A stretch of 64,000 bases of DNA, taken from Alphaproteobacteria bacterium. GTDB taxonomy: Bacteria; Pseudomonadota; Alphaproteobacteria; Caulobacterales; Aquidulcibacteraceae. The notes under the pieces are model-generated. The model made no database searches. It was not told the origin of the DNA and was given only the letters and a program-made list of their open reading frames with translations. The position numbers and the translations under genes were made by a program. Location: contig JAIXQA010000023.1 in assembly GCA_027485915.1 (NCBI GenBank), positions 1 through 64,000 on the forward strand, given 5' to 3'. Shown piece after piece: positions 1-8,637 of this stretch. The first letter of the stretch is position 1. The number at the start of each line of letters is the position of its first letter.

Positions 1-615
1 CCCGCTGTCGTACAGGTTCAGGTCAAGGGCAAGCAGTATAGCACGTTTGCCATCGCCCATGACGGCAAACTCCTGATTAATGTCACCTATCAAGGTGCCG
101 TGATGACCGGCAGCGTCGCCGTTGCTTTTGAGCGCGTTGAACTTCGCGCCATCCAAGACTGGGTAGAGACCTTTGTTCGCCAAACAAACCATAGCGGCTT
201 TATTTCGTTTGACTTCTTTGTGGATGAAGCTGGCACAGCCTGGGCGATTGAATGTAATCCGCGCGTCACAAGTGGCGTGCATTTCATCGAGACAGAAGAT
301 CTCGCTCTGGCAATCTTAAATCCGGGCACGCATCCGATCCGCTTCAAACAGACAAAGCTCATGCAGCAATTCTACCCGACGCTGACCGAAGTGCAGGCTG
401 CGATGTTCAAAGGCCCGCATTTTTGGGACCGGTTGAAAGTGTTACGCACCGCGGCCGATGTGACCTGGGATGACCGCGATCCTATGCCCTTTATCACCAT
501 GCCGATCACGGCATTCTCGATCATTGCTATGTCGATCCGGCAGCAACAAACCTTTGGCCAAGTCTCGACCCAAGACATTTCGTGGTTCGAGGGTGAACGT
601 TTGGAGCTCGTCTAA
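1..615 (+). CDS. ATP-grasp family ligase, C-terminal part (cut by window start)
   Basis: The reading frame is open from base 1, so the gene begins upstream of the window. The visible 204 residues contain the end of an ATP-grasp fold: a segment with FDFFVDEAGTAWAIECNPR, where the E-x-N pattern is the usual Mg/ATP-binding Glu and Asn, followed by a C-terminal extension of about 100 residues of unknown role. Family knowledge says ATP-grasp enzymes join a carboxylate to an amine or thiol using ATP; the substrate cannot be read here. It lies 79 bases upstream of crtB on the same strand and could be cotranscribed, but no link to photosynthesis is evident. Confidence 0.75.
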   Translation, partial: PAVVQVQVKGKQYSTFAIAHDGKLLINVTYQGAVMTGSVAVAFERVELRAIQDWVETFVRQTNHSGFISFDFFVDEAGTAWAIECNPRVTSGVHFIETEDLALAILNPGTHPIRFKQTKLMQQFYPTLTEVQAAMFKGPHFWDRLKVLRTAADVTWDDRDPMPFITMPITAFSIIAMSIRQQQTFGQVSTQDISWFEGERLELV

Positions 616-694
616 TGGTTTCTTGCCTAGATCTAAAGTCCATGATTAGCTGCAGGGAGCAGGTCTTGAACCTTAAACAACAGAACGGATCGAC

Positions 695-1789
695 ATGCTG
701 AGTTTCGCGGCTGAAAGTTTGGATATGCCAGAGTCTATGTCTCGGCCGCTGCCCTATGCTACGCCATCCGATCGCGTGGCCTGTCGCGATCTGATCAAAA
801 CAGGCTCGCACTCTTTCTATTCCGCATCGTTGCTGTTGCCCGAGGCGCTGCGTGAAGCTGCCTATGCGCTTTATGGCTTTTGTCGTTTGTCAGATGACGC
901 GGTCGATATCGAAAATGGCCAAGGCGACGCGATTGCGCGCCTGCGTGCCCGCCTCGACGGCGTATATTCAGGTCGGCCACAGACCGAAGCGGCGGATCGC
1001 TGTTTGGCCGATGTCGTCCGCGCCTATGGCATTCCACGCGCTGTGTTTGATGCTTTGTTAGAGGGTTTTGAATGGGATGTTGCGGAGCGCATCTATGAAA
1101 CTCTGGCTGATGTCGAAGACTATGGTGAGCGGGTGGCAGGCTCTGTCGGGGCCATGATGGCCGCCTTGATGGGTGTCCGTGATGCGGCCATGGTGGAGCG
1201 TGCCTGTGACCTTGGCGTTGCCATGCAGCTGACCAATATTGCCCGCGACATTGGCGAAGATGCCCGCCAAGGACGGCTTTATCTCCCACGTGTTTGGTTG
1301 CGTGAAGAAGGCATTGACCCAGAAACTTGGCTTGCCAAGCCTGACTTTTCACCAAGGATTGCCCGCCTAACCGAACGCCTTTTGGCACGAGCTGATGAAC
1401 TGTATCGCCGCGCAGATCAGGCCATTGCAAGACTGCCCGCGACGGTTCGACCCGCGATTTATGCGGCACGCCTTCTCTATGCCGAAATCGGCAAAGTTAT
1501 TCGCGCGCAAGGCTATGATTCCATTTCCAAGCGCGCCAGCACAACAGCCGCGCGCAAGGCTTGGCTCGTTGGCGCGGCGATGCAAAAGGCAGCCCGACCG
1601 GCACCGAAAGGTGAATTAGCGGTTGCACGTGGTGTCGGTAGGCCCTTGGTGGCTGCCATTGTTCAATCCCCACCGGGCTTTGGCCCGGCGAATAGACGCG
1701 GGCCAAGCATGAAAGATGATCTCAATTGGGTCATTGATCTCTTCTCCGACCTTGAAATGCGTGATCGCACCGGGAGCCGAAGCCGATGA
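695..1789 (+). CDS. crtB: Phytoene synthase
   Basis: Condenses two geranylgeranyl diphosphates to 15-cis-phytoene, the first committed carotenoid step. Of 364 residues, the first aspartate-rich motif is SDDAVD near residues 66-71 and the second is RDIGED near residue 185, followed by GRLYLP, all typical of squalene/phytoene synthases. The ATG at 695 was kept; a second ATG at 725 would remove ten residues and is equally possible because neither has a strong ribosome-binding site. The C-terminus (about 40 residues after the fold) runs into a small membrane-protein gene with an ATGA overlap. Substrate should come from CrtE, encoded 1.2 kb downstream. Confidence 0.95.
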   Translation: MLSFAAESLDMPESMSRPLPYATPSDRVACRDLIKTGSHSFYSASLLLPEALREAAYALYGFCRLSDDAVDIENGQGDAIARLRARLDGVYSGRPQTEAADRCLADVVRAYGIPRAVFDALLEGFEWDVAERIYETLADVEDYGERVAGSVGAMMAALMGVRDAAMVERACDLGVAMQLTNIARDIGEDARQGRLYLPRVWLREEGIDPETWLAKPDFSPRIARLTERLLARADELYRRADQAIARLPATVRPAIYAARLLYAEIGKVIRAQGYDSISKRASTTAARKAWLVGAAMQKAARPAPKGELAVARGVGRPLVAAIVQSPPGFGPANRRGPSMKDDLNWVIDLFSDLEMRDRTGSRSR

Positions 1790-1980
1790 ACCCGAATCTG
1801 ATGTTTTTCCTCGAGTTTCTCTTGTTCAGCGGTGTGTTTCTGGTGTTTGCGATCTGGCAAGTGATCTCGCTCTCGCCAAAGCGTATTGCTGCTGAAGAGG
1901 CCAAGAAGCAGGCTGAGGCAGAGAAGGCGGCGCTCAAAGAAATGGCCTCAGAAGAAGCGTCTGGGCATCCGAAAGGGTAG
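1786..1980 (+). CDS. Small membrane protein coupled to crtB
   Basis: A 64-residue protein whose start overlaps the crtB stop as ATGA, which suggests translational coupling. Residues 5-28 form one hydrophobic segment (FFLEFLLFSGVFLVFAIWQV) followed by a charged, Lys/Glu/Ala-rich helix of about 30 residues, so it looks like a single-pass inner-membrane protein with a cytoplasmic tail. I do not recognise a family. Its last 33 bases overlap the end of convergent crtC. A role in anchoring carotenoid enzymes or photocomplex assembly is only inference from position. Confidence 0.6.
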   Translation: MNPNLMFFLEFLLFSGVFLVFAIWQVISLSPKRIAAEEAKKQAEAEKAALKEMASEEASGHPKG

Positions 1981-2910
1981 CATGGCGCGCACGATTGGCA
2001 TTTTCAGCCGGTCTAGATTCAAGGTCTCGTGCATCATCAACACGGTCTCGCCCTCAAGCTGGCTCTCAAGGGCTGATCTCGCATAGAAAGGTGTGTCTTC
2101 TAGGGTCTTGATTACCCGTGCAGGTTCGGGCCCATCTGACCAAGCTTCGCGATCTATCCCCCAGAATGTTCGGCCTAATCGCTGCTGGGCTGTGGGTGTC
2201 GATTGTGAAACACGTCCGTCATGGTCCACTTTCAAATAAGTCGCTTTGCGCGGCCCGGATCGATTTGTGACATCATAAAAGAGCCGTAGGTCGTCCCCGC
2301 GATGGGCCCGGCCCCAATGCCAATCTTGAAAAGCCCGCTCCAAAGGCTCTTGGCCGGAATTGGTGTCGAAATAGCCATCGCCAGACCAAGCGAGATTTGG
2401 GCTATCAAATGTAAGCTCAACTCGAGCCCGTGGCGCCAAAGGCCGCCACTGGTGCCGACCGTGAAGGTCAAGATCAAAACTGGCCCCAGTTTCGACCTGT
2501 GGGATCAGCCGGATTCGACCTTTCAGGCGCGAAGGTATGGGCACGCAAACTTCAAAGATATCCGCCACCAATTCGCTGCCATTATACTGTAGGGAACTGG
2601 GTCCAACGCCGAAATGGTGCGCACTTCGATCTAATTGATCTGCCCGCCGTTCGGTCATGGCCCAACGCCCGCCGGCTCCATCCAATCGATAGAGGGCCAC
2701 ATTCATAGCACAATGGTCGAATGGGTTTTCCCATTTGGACCAGGCATAATAAGGGGAAAATACACTGCCGATGAAGGCAATAAGGGTTACGCCATACTTG
2801 CCATCATCGCTGACCGCATCCAGATACCACCAAATATAGCCGCCATCGCCACCGACAGCGGCGGTAAAATTGGGGCCTTTGAGGCTTTGATCGGAAGAAA
2901 GCTGCACCAT
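1948..2910 (-). CDS. crtC: Carotenoid 1,2-hydratase (hydroxyneurosporene synthase)
   Basis: Adds water across the C-1,2 double bond of acyclic carotenoids such as neurosporene or lycopene, opening the route to methoxylated carotenoids of the spheroidene/spirilloxanthin type. The 320-residue protein starts with the family's typical N-terminal GGYIWWYLDAVSDDGKYG and has the FIGSVFSPYY segment, both characteristic of CrtC. The start lies 98 bases from crtE and the two genes are divergent across a shared control region holding a perfect PpsR operator match. With CrtF two genes away, the 1-hydroxy product can be O-methylated. Its 3' end overlaps the small crtB-linked membrane gene. Confidence 0.92.
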   Translation of the reverse strand: MVQLSSDQSLKGPNFTAAVGGDGGYIWWYLDAVSDDGKYGVTLIAFIGSVFSPYYAWSKWENPFDHCAMNVALYRLDGAGGRWAMTERRADQLDRSAHHFGVGPSSLQYNGSELVADIFEVCVPIPSRLKGRIRLIPQVETGASFDLDLHGRHQWRPLAPRARVELTFDSPNLAWSGDGYFDTNSGQEPLERAFQDWHWGRAHRGDDLRLFYDVTNRSGPRKATYLKVDHDGRVSQSTPTAQQRLGRTFWGIDREAWSDGPEPARVIKTLEDTPFYARSALESQLEGETVLMMHETLNLDRLKMPIVRAMLPFRMPRRFF

Positions 2911-2942
2911 TGAGACGCCAGTTCCATGTAAAACCGTTAAAA

Positions 2943-2986
2943 AGTCAATTGACCTAGACGCTAACCTGTGTCCAAATCATATGACA
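2943..2986. promoter_or_regulatory. PpsR/CrtJ operator in the crtC-crtE divergent control region
   Basis: Bases 2969-2986 read TGTC-N10-GACA, an 8 of 8 match to the PpsR/CrtJ consensus. Exactly 8 bases upstream, 2943-2960 read AGTC-N10-GACG, a degraded second copy (6 of 8). Paired palindromes 8 bases apart are the arrangement on which CrtJ binds cooperatively at Rhodobacter bchC. The site lies 23 bases before the crtE start and 33-76 bases before the crtC start, so it could control both. Promoter elements themselves are not clear. Confidence 0.8.
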
Positions 2987-3008
2987 GATTGAGGTTGGAG
3001 AGCGAGAT

Positions 3009-3878
3009 ATGTCGCATACAGCACGGATTGAGCGGGCATTGGAAGCCGCTGTTGCCATGGCGCAAGCGGATGATGCAGCGCCCGGATTGGCTGCGGCTCT
3101 GCGCTATGCGGTCTTCCCGGGCGGGGCGCGGGTTCGCCCACAACTCTGTCTAGCGGTGTCTGCTGCATGCGGTGGGGCAAACCCAGAGTTGGCCGATGCG
3201 GCCGCCGCCGCGATTGAACTTCTCCATTGCGCTTCCTTGGTGCACGATGACTTGCCGTGTTTTGACGATGCGGATCTGCGTCGCGGCAAGCCAACGGTAC
3301 ATGCGAAATTTGGGGTACCTTTGGCGTTGTTGACGGGTGATGCCTTGATTGTCATGGCATTTGACGTACTTGCACGCGCCGGTGTGCAAGACCCAGCTAG
3401 ACTGCCTGGCTTGATCTCCTGCATCGCACGCGGTGTGGGTGCGCCTTATGGTATCGTGGCGGGACAAGCATGGGAATGCGAAACCTCTGCACCTGTGGAG
3501 GCCTATCATCAAGCCAAAACCGGCGCACTCTTCGTGGCTGCAACCACAGCAGGCGCTTTGGCCGCGGGCGCAGACCCAGCGCCTTGGCGCGCCTTAGGCG
3601 AGGGCTTAGGTGCCGCCTATCAAGTCGCAGATGATCTGTTGGACGCCCTAGGGGATTGTGAAGAATCCGGCAAAACCAGCGGCCGCGACCACGCTTTGCA
3701 GCGGCCGAGTGCGGTGACCTCCTTGGGAGTGCAAGGAGCTGTGGCTCTGTTGGAATCGCATTTGGACCGCGCAGCACAATCCATTCCAGATTGTGCCGGG
3801 GCAAAAGCCTTGCGCGAAACCGTGCGGGTTCAGGCCACGCGATTGGTGCCTAAGCAACTTGCCCGCAGCGCTGCCTAG
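3009..3878 (+). CDS. crtE: Geranylgeranyl diphosphate synthase
   Basis: Makes geranylgeranyl diphosphate from IPP and allylic diphosphates, feeding both phytoene synthesis (CrtB) and the bacteriochlorophyll tail (BchG/BchP). The 289-residue protein has both aspartate-rich motifs of polyprenyl synthases: DDLPCFD at residues 80-86 and DDLLD at 208-212, plus the GG-RVRP substrate motif near residue 38. An SD-like GGAGAG precedes the ATG. It opens the crtE-crtF-bchCXYZ-puf superoperon; crtF follows 6 bases after its stop. The related farnesyl diphosphate synthase IspA cannot be excluded on motifs alone, but the context favours CrtE. Confidence 0.92.
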   Translation: MSHTARIERALEAAVAMAQADDAAPGLAAALRYAVFPGGARVRPQLCLAVSAACGGANPELADAAAAAIELLHCASLVHDDLPCFDDADLRRGKPTVHAKFGVPLALLTGDALIVMAFDVLARAGVQDPARLPGLISCIARGVGAPYGIVAGQAWECETSAPVEAYHQAKTGALFVAATTAGALAAGADPAPWRALGEGLGAAYQVADDLLDALGDCEESGKTSGRDHALQRPSAVTSLGVQGAVALLESHLDRAAQSIPDCAGAKALRETVRVQATRLVPKQLARSAA

Positions 3879-3884
3879 ATTTCC

Positions 3885-5003
3885 ATGATACCGCGTTCCT
3901 GGCTTGATGCTTGGACAGCTTGGCGCAATAGTTTGGTTTCAAATCCAAGCTTTCAGCGCTGGGCCGCCGGCTTTTTTCTGACCCGCCCGATTGCGCATAA
4001 AAGCGCCGATCGGTTGTTCGGTCTAGTCGCTGGCTTTGTTTATTCTCAAGTTTTATTGGCCTGCGTGCAATTGCGCTTGCCGGAACTCTTATCAGATGGT
4101 CCCAAAACGACGCAAGCATTGGCCGAGGCGATGGACTTGCCGCTTGTGTCCGCCGCGCGGCTTTTGACCGCGGCCCAGTCTCTCGATCTGGTGGAATTGG
4201 CGGGTACAGATCGGTTTGCCTTGGGCATGCAAGGGGCTGCCCTACTTGGCAATGCCGGGCTCGGTGATATGATCCGGCACCACGCATTGTTCTATGCCGA
4301 CCTTGCTGACCCTGTTGCACTTTTGAGGCACGGCGGTGGGCAAGGACAGTTAGCATCCTTCTGGCCCTATGCGGCCTATGATCGGCCAGACCAAACACAA
4401 GCTGATGCCATCTCGCCCTATTCGGCACTCATGGGTGCGACCCAGCCCATGATCGCGAGCGACATTCTTGATGCCTACCCGCTGGCGCGCCATCGGGTCT
4501 TGATGGATGTGGGGGGCGGTGAAGGGGCTTTCGCGTCTGCAGCGGCTAATCACGCGTCCCACCTGCAAGTCCGCGTCTTTGACTTGCCCGCCGTGGCAGA
4601 TCGCGCCCGTGCCCTCTTTGCAGCGGGACCCTTGGCACACAGGGCACAAGCGCTCGGCGGCAATTTCCTCGATGGCGTTTTACCAATGGGGGCGGACATC
4701 ATCTCGCTCGTCCGCATCCTGCATGACCATGATGATGCAACCGTGATGAAGCTGTTGCGTGCGGCGCGTGCGGCTCTGCCGGCCAACGGCGTCTTGATGA
4801 TTGCCGAACCCATGTCTGGCTTCCCGGCACCTGACCCAATGGCTGAGGCCTATTTCGGCCTTTACTTAATGGCAATGGGCCGCGGCAAAGCCCGGACGCC
4901 TACCGAAATTAGTACCATGGCTAAGGCGGCTGGCTTTAGCCGCATCGTGAACAAACCAACCAGAACGCCTATGCTCGTCCGTGTCTTAATTGCTTATCCT
5001 TAG
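3885..5003 (+). CDS. crtF: Hydroxyneurosporene/demethylspheroidene O-methyltransferase
   Basis: SAM-dependent methyltransferase that methylates the C-1 hydroxyl of the carotenoids made by CrtC. Of 372 residues, the N-terminal half is a winged-helix dimerisation domain (LLSDGPKTTQALAEAMDLP) and the C-terminal half is a class I methyltransferase with the glycine-rich SAM loop MDVGGGEGAF near residues 206-215 and a downstream LVRILHDHDD segment holding the usual catalytic-base His. It follows crtE by 6 bases and precedes bchC, the gene order of the Rhodobacter superoperon. Confidence 0.93.
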   Translation: MIPRSWLDAWTAWRNSLVSNPSFQRWAAGFFLTRPIAHKSADRLFGLVAGFVYSQVLLACVQLRLPELLSDGPKTTQALAEAMDLPLVSAARLLTAAQSLDLVELAGTDRFALGMQGAALLGNAGLGDMIRHHALFYADLADPVALLRHGGGQGQLASFWPYAAYDRPDQTQADAISPYSALMGATQPMIASDILDAYPLARHRVLMDVGGGEGAFASAAANHASHLQVRVFDLPAVADRARALFAAGPLAHRAQALGGNFLDGVLPMGADIISLVRILHDHDDATVMKLLRAARAALPANGVLMIAEPMSGFPAPDPMAEAYFGLYLMAMGRGKARTPTEISTMAKAAGFSRIVNKPTRTPMLVRVLIAYP

Positions 5004-5078
5004 ACAAGTCCAGCCAAACACGCCATTTTTCGGGCTTTTTGGCGCAAAAACTTTCCCTCAGTGATCATCACGATTCTG

Positions 5079-5122
5079 CGTCAGTTTCAATTGACATATC
5101 TAATCGTCCAATTAGAGTGACA
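5079..5122 (+). promoter_or_regulatory. bchC promoter with tandem PpsR/CrtJ operators
   Basis: Two operator matches CGTC-N10-GACA (7 of 8 each) lie at 5079-5096 and 5105-5122, separated by exactly 8 bases. TTGACA at 5091-5096 is a perfect -35 box inside the first site and TAGAGT at 5113-5118 (16-base spacer) is a plausible -10 inside the second. This matches the published architecture of the Rhodobacter bchC promoter, where paired CrtJ palindromes cover -35 and -10. Bound repressor would block RNA polymerase directly. Confidence 0.8.
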
Positions 5123-5170
5123 CTCTGGAAGAGTGGGTGTGGATAACGCATTCACGAGGGAAATGTTGGC

Positions 5171-6109
5171 ATGGATACTTTGGCCGTTGTTTTGGAGGCT
5201 CCTGAGAAACTCTCGCTGAAAACGCTTGAGCTTAAGGATGCTGGCCGCGACGACGTCATTGTGGATGTCGATTTTAGCGGCATTAGTACCGGTACGGAGC
5301 GCTTGCTCTGGAGTGGGCGGATGCCCCCATTTCCGGGCATGGGCTATCCGCTCGTGCCAGGTTATGAATCAGTTGGCCGCGTGGTGGACGCTGGCGAAGA
5401 TGCAAAATCTCGCATCGGCGAAACAGTTTTCATTCCGGGCTCAACCGGCTTCATCGGCGCGCGGGGCTTGTTTGGCGGTGCCGCACAACGCCTAATCGCC
5501 CCCAGCGCTCGCGTCATTTCAATCGAGGAAAACTTAGCCAGTCGCGGCGTTCTCATCGCCCTTGCGGCTACGGCCCGTCACGCGATTGCCGACGGCGCTT
5601 TGCCCCCTGAGTTGATCATTGGGCATGGTGTTTTGGGCCGGCTTTTGGCCCGTATCGTCGTGGCCGAAGGCTATCCCGCGCCGCTGGTCTGGGAAACTAA
5701 TCCAGACCGTCGCGGCGGCGCTATAGGCTATGGCGTCTGCGATCCTTCCGACGATAACCGGCGCGACTATCGTGTCATCCTCGACGCCAGCGGCGCAGGC
5801 AGTTTGATCGATAGCTGGATTGGCCGACTGGCCCGCGGTGGCGAGATTGTCTTGGCGGGCTTCTATGACCAGCCAATCAGTTTTGCCTTCCCGCCTGCCT
5901 TCATGCGCGAGGCGCGTCTTCGCATTGCCGCAGAATGGACCCCGGCCGACTTGGCCGCAACCTTAGAGCTCGTTGCTGATGGCCGTCTCTCACTTGACGA
6001 CCTGATCACCCACGAAGTCGAAGCCCAAGGTGCCGCCGGTGCCTACAGGACAGCATTTACCGATGCTGCCTGCCTAAAAATGATCTTGGACTGGAGAGGC
6101 TGCGCATGA
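5171..6109 (+). CDS. bchC: 3-hydroxyethyl bacteriochlorophyllide a dehydrogenase
   Basis: Oxidises the C3 hydroxyethyl group to the acetyl group of bacteriochlorophyllide a. The 312-residue protein is an MDR-fold dehydrogenase with the BchC signature [20 protein letters not shown] near the N-terminus and a [11 protein letters not shown] nucleotide-binding loop mid-protein; like other BchC it lacks the zinc-binding Cys/His set. An AGGG-type ribosome-binding site precedes the ATG. The gene has its own promoter with paired PpsR sites and overlaps bchX by 4 bases. Confidence 0.95.
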   Translation: MDTLAVVLEAPEKLSLKTLELKDAGRDDVIVDVDFSGISTGTERLLWSGRMPPFPGMGYPLVPGYESVGRVVDAGEDAKSRIGETVFIPGSTGFIGARGLFGGAAQRLIAPSARVISIEENLASRGVLIALAATARHAIADGALPPELIIGHGVLGRLLARIVVAEGYPAPLVWETNPDRRGGAIGYGVCDPSDDNRRDYRVILDASGAGSLIDSWIGRLARGGEIVLAGFYDQPISFAFPPAFMREARLRIAAEWTPADLAATLELVADGRLSLDDLITHEVEAQGAAGAYRTAFTDAACLKMILDWRGCA

Positions 6110-7095
6110 CCGTAACGCTATTGGATAGACGTGCACTGGTAGAAGAAGCTTCGCAGGAGCCTGATCCTGTTCACACAGGTGAAGTCACCAAAGAAACGCA
6201 AGTCATTGCAATCTATGGCAAAGGTGGCAGTGGCAAAAGCTTTGCCCTCTCCAATCTCAGTTATATGATGGCCCAGCAAGGCAAGCGCGTTCTGCTAATC
6301 GGATGCGATCCCAAGTCGGACACGACCTCGCTCCTATTTGGTGGTAAGTCTTGCCCCACCATTATCGAGACCTCTGCCAAGAAGAAGCTCGCTGGCGAAG
6401 AAGTTCGCATCGAAGATGTCTGTTTTGTCCGCGATGGCGTGTTCGCCATGGAATTGGGCGGACCCGAAGTTGGCCGCGGTTGCGGTGGGCGCGGCATCAT
6501 CCACGGCTTTGAACTTCTTGAGAAGCTCGGCTTTCATGACTGGGGCTTTGACTATGTCCTCCTAGATTTCTTGGGCGACGTGGTCTGCGGCGGCTTTGGC
6601 CTGCCGATTGCACGCGACATGTGCCAAAAGGTTATCGTGGTCGGTTCAAACGACCTGCAATCTCTTTATGTCGCCAATAACGTCTGCTCGGCCGTGGAAT
6701 ATTTCCGCAAATTGGGCGGCAATGTCGGTGTCGCTGGCATGCTGATCAATAAGGACGACGGCACTGGCGAGGCGCAGGCCTTTGCAAAAGCTGTTGGCAT
6801 TCCTGTTCTGTCTGCCATTCCAGCCGATGAAGACATTCGCCGGAAATCGGCGAATTATCAGATCATTGGTACGCCTGGCGATACTTGGGGTCCACTGTTT
6901 GAAGAGCTTGCCTCAAATGTGGCTTCGGCCCCGCCTGTGCGTCCAACGCCGCTCACGCAAGACGGCCTCTTAGGACTGTTTGCACCCGACCAAACTGGTG
7001 GTGACTTCGTCCTGCGTCCGGCAACCCAAGCCGATATGCGCGGCGGCGTATTCGCTGAAAAGCCAACGCTGGAGGTGGTCTATGACACGGTGTAA
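6106..7095 (+). CDS. bchX: Chlorophyllide a reductase iron protein, X subunit
   Basis: ATP-dependent electron donor of chlorophyllide a reductase (COR), the nitrogenase-like enzyme that reduces ring B to give the bacteriochlorin. The P-loop GKGGSGKS lies at residues 38-45, and the two cysteines expected to bridge the 4Fe-4S cluster of the homodimer are C126 (in GRGCGGRG) and C161 (in VVCGGFG). Length 329 fits the family, including the N-terminal extension that distinguishes BchX from BchL. The start overlaps bchC as ATGA; bchY begins 6 bases after its stop. Confidence 0.96.
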   Translation: MTVTLLDRRALVEEASQEPDPVHTGEVTKETQVIAIYGKGGSGKSFALSNLSYMMAQQGKRVLLIGCDPKSDTTSLLFGGKSCPTIIETSAKKKLAGEEVRIEDVCFVRDGVFAMELGGPEVGRGCGGRGIIHGFELLEKLGFHDWGFDYVLLDFLGDVVCGGFGLPIARDMCQKVIVVGSNDLQSLYVANNVCSAVEYFRKLGGNVGVAGMLINKDDGTGEAQAFAKAVGIPVLSAIPADEDIRRKSANYQIIGTPGDTWGPLFEELASNVASAPPVRPTPLTQDGLLGLFAPDQTGGDFVLRPATQADMRGGVFAEKPTLEVVYDTV

Positions 7096-7101
7096 CCAGC
7101 G

Positions 7102-8637
7102 ATGACCGACTATCACGCTTCCTTCCAACCGCCGCTAGACGACGCATCTGCTTCTCCAACACAAGCAGGGCAAGGTTGTCATGCGGGGGCAGAAACGATG
7201 GCTGCGGCTGCGAAAGCAGCGGGCAAGTCGGAGATTCTTGATCTCTACGCGGTTGACTATCCAAAGGGGCCGCATGATCAACCACAGAGCATGTGTCCTG
7301 CGTTTGGTTCACTGCGCGTTGGGCTGCGGATGCGACGCACCGCGACGGTGCTCTCAGGGTCGGCCTGCTGCGTTTATGGCCTAACCTTTACTTCGCACTT
7401 CTATGGTGCGCGCCGCAGCGTTGGCTATGTGCCTTTCAGCTCCGAGACCTTGGTCACGGGCAAGCTGTTTGAAGACATCCGTGATGCGGTGTTCGAACTT
7501 GCAGACCCTGTTCATTACGACACGATTGTCGTGACCAATCTTTGCGTACCCACCGCTTCAGGCGTCCCACTTCAGCTCTTGCCCAAAGAAATCAATGGTG
7601 TCCGCATTATTGGGATCGATGTGCCGGGCTTTGGCATCCCAACCCATGCTGAGGCAAAGGATGTATTAGCAGGTGCCATGTTGCGCTATGCTCGGACAGA
7701 GGCCGAAGCAGGCCCCGTTCAAGCCCCGCAAAACCTTTCAAAGGATCGGCCTACGATCACGCTTCTCGGCGAAATGTTCCCTGCGGATCCCGTTGGCATT
7801 GGCATGATGCTAGAGCCTTTGGGCTTGGCTGCTGGACCAGTGGTGCCGACGCGCGAATGGCGTGAGCTTTATGCCGCATTGGATTGCGCCGCCGTTGCCG
7901 CGATCCATCCCTTTTATACCGCCAGCATTCGAGAGTTTCAGACGGCGGGCCGCAAAATTGTCGGATCCGCGCCAGTTGGTCGTGACGGCACGGCAGCTTG
8001 GCTCGACGCAATCGGCGAGGCCTGTGGCATTGCACAAGCAAAAGTCGACTTCGCGAAAAATCGCTTCCTACCCGCCATTAAGGCCGCTTTGCTGACCGCA
8101 CCCATCAAAGGGCGTCTCACGGTGTCCGGCTATGAGGGCTCGGAACTTTTGGTTGCCCGTTTGTTGATCGAGAGCGGTGCTGAAGTCGCCTATGTCGGCA
8201 CAGCCTGCCCACGTACGCCCTGGTCAGAGCCTGATCGTGAATGGCTCGAAAGCAAAGGCGTGATGGTGCAATATCGCGCGTCGTTGGAGCAAGATATCGC
8301 GGCTGTCGACGCCATTCGGCCAGACTTAGCCATTGGTACGACGCCCGTGGTCCAACATGCCAAGCAATTGTCGATCCCGGCGCTCTACTTTACCAATCTC
8401 ATCTCCGCACGTCCCTTGATGGGGCCAGCTGGCGCAGGTTCACTCGCCACCGTGATCAATGCCGCCTTGGCCAATCGGGCTCGGTTTGAGAAAATGACCG
8501 CCTTCTTTGACGGTGTTGGATCCCATGACACAGCCGGTGTTTGGGAAGATACGCCTGTTGAGCGACCTGAATTCAAAGCCAAATATGCCAAAGCCTTAGC
8601 CGCTTCGCGCGCAGCCGAGGAGGCCGTGGGAACATGA
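7102..8637 (+). CDS. bchY: Chlorophyllide a reductase, Y subunit
   Basis: With BchZ forms the catalytic NifDK-like heterotetramer of COR. The 511-residue protein carries cysteines expected to hold the FeS cluster, C65 in SMCPAFGS and C89/C90 in SACCVYGL, plus a further Cys in VVTNLCVP. The family's C-terminal domain ([21 protein letters not shown]) is present. It sits between bchX (6-base gap) and bchZ (4-base ATGA overlap), consistent with stoichiometric translation of the complex. Confidence 0.96.
   Translation: MTDYHASFQPPLDDASASPTQAGQGCHAGAETMAAAAKAAGKSEILDLYAVDYPKGPHDQPQSMCPAFGSLRVGLRMRRTATVLSGSACCVYGLTFTSHFYGARRSVGYVPFSSETLVTGKLFEDIRDAVFELADPVHYDTIVVTNLCVPTASGVPLQLLPKEINGVRIIGIDVPGFGIPTHAEAKDVLAGAMLRYARTEAEAGPVQAPQNLSKDRPTITLLGEMFPADPVGIGMMLEPLGLAAGPVVPTREWRELYAALDCAAVAAIHPFYTASIREFQTAGRKIVGSAPVGRDGTAAWLDAIGEACGIAQAKVDFAKNRFLPAIKAALLTAPIKGRLTVSGYEGSELLVARLLIESGAEVAYVGTACPRTPWSEPDREWLESKGVMVQYRASLEQDIAAVDAIRPDLAIGTTPVVQHAKQLSIPALYFTNLISARPLMGPAGAGSLATVINAALANRARFEKMTAFFDGVGSHDTAGVWEDTPVERPEFKAKYAKALAASRAAEEAVGT

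Noticed and set aside
795-1469. 224-codon minus-strand frame inside crtB
   Set aside because: Low-complexity His/Arg/Pro-rich product antisense to phytoene synthase; a shadow frame.
3397-4428. Long minus-strand frames inside crtE and crtF (135 and 192 codons)
   Set aside because: Arg/Pro/His-rich products typical of antisense frames in GC-rich genes, without start signals.
5004-5050. Terminator after crtF (CGCCA ... TGGCG)
   Set aside because: Only a 5-bp stem with a large loop; the superoperon is expected to read through to bchC.
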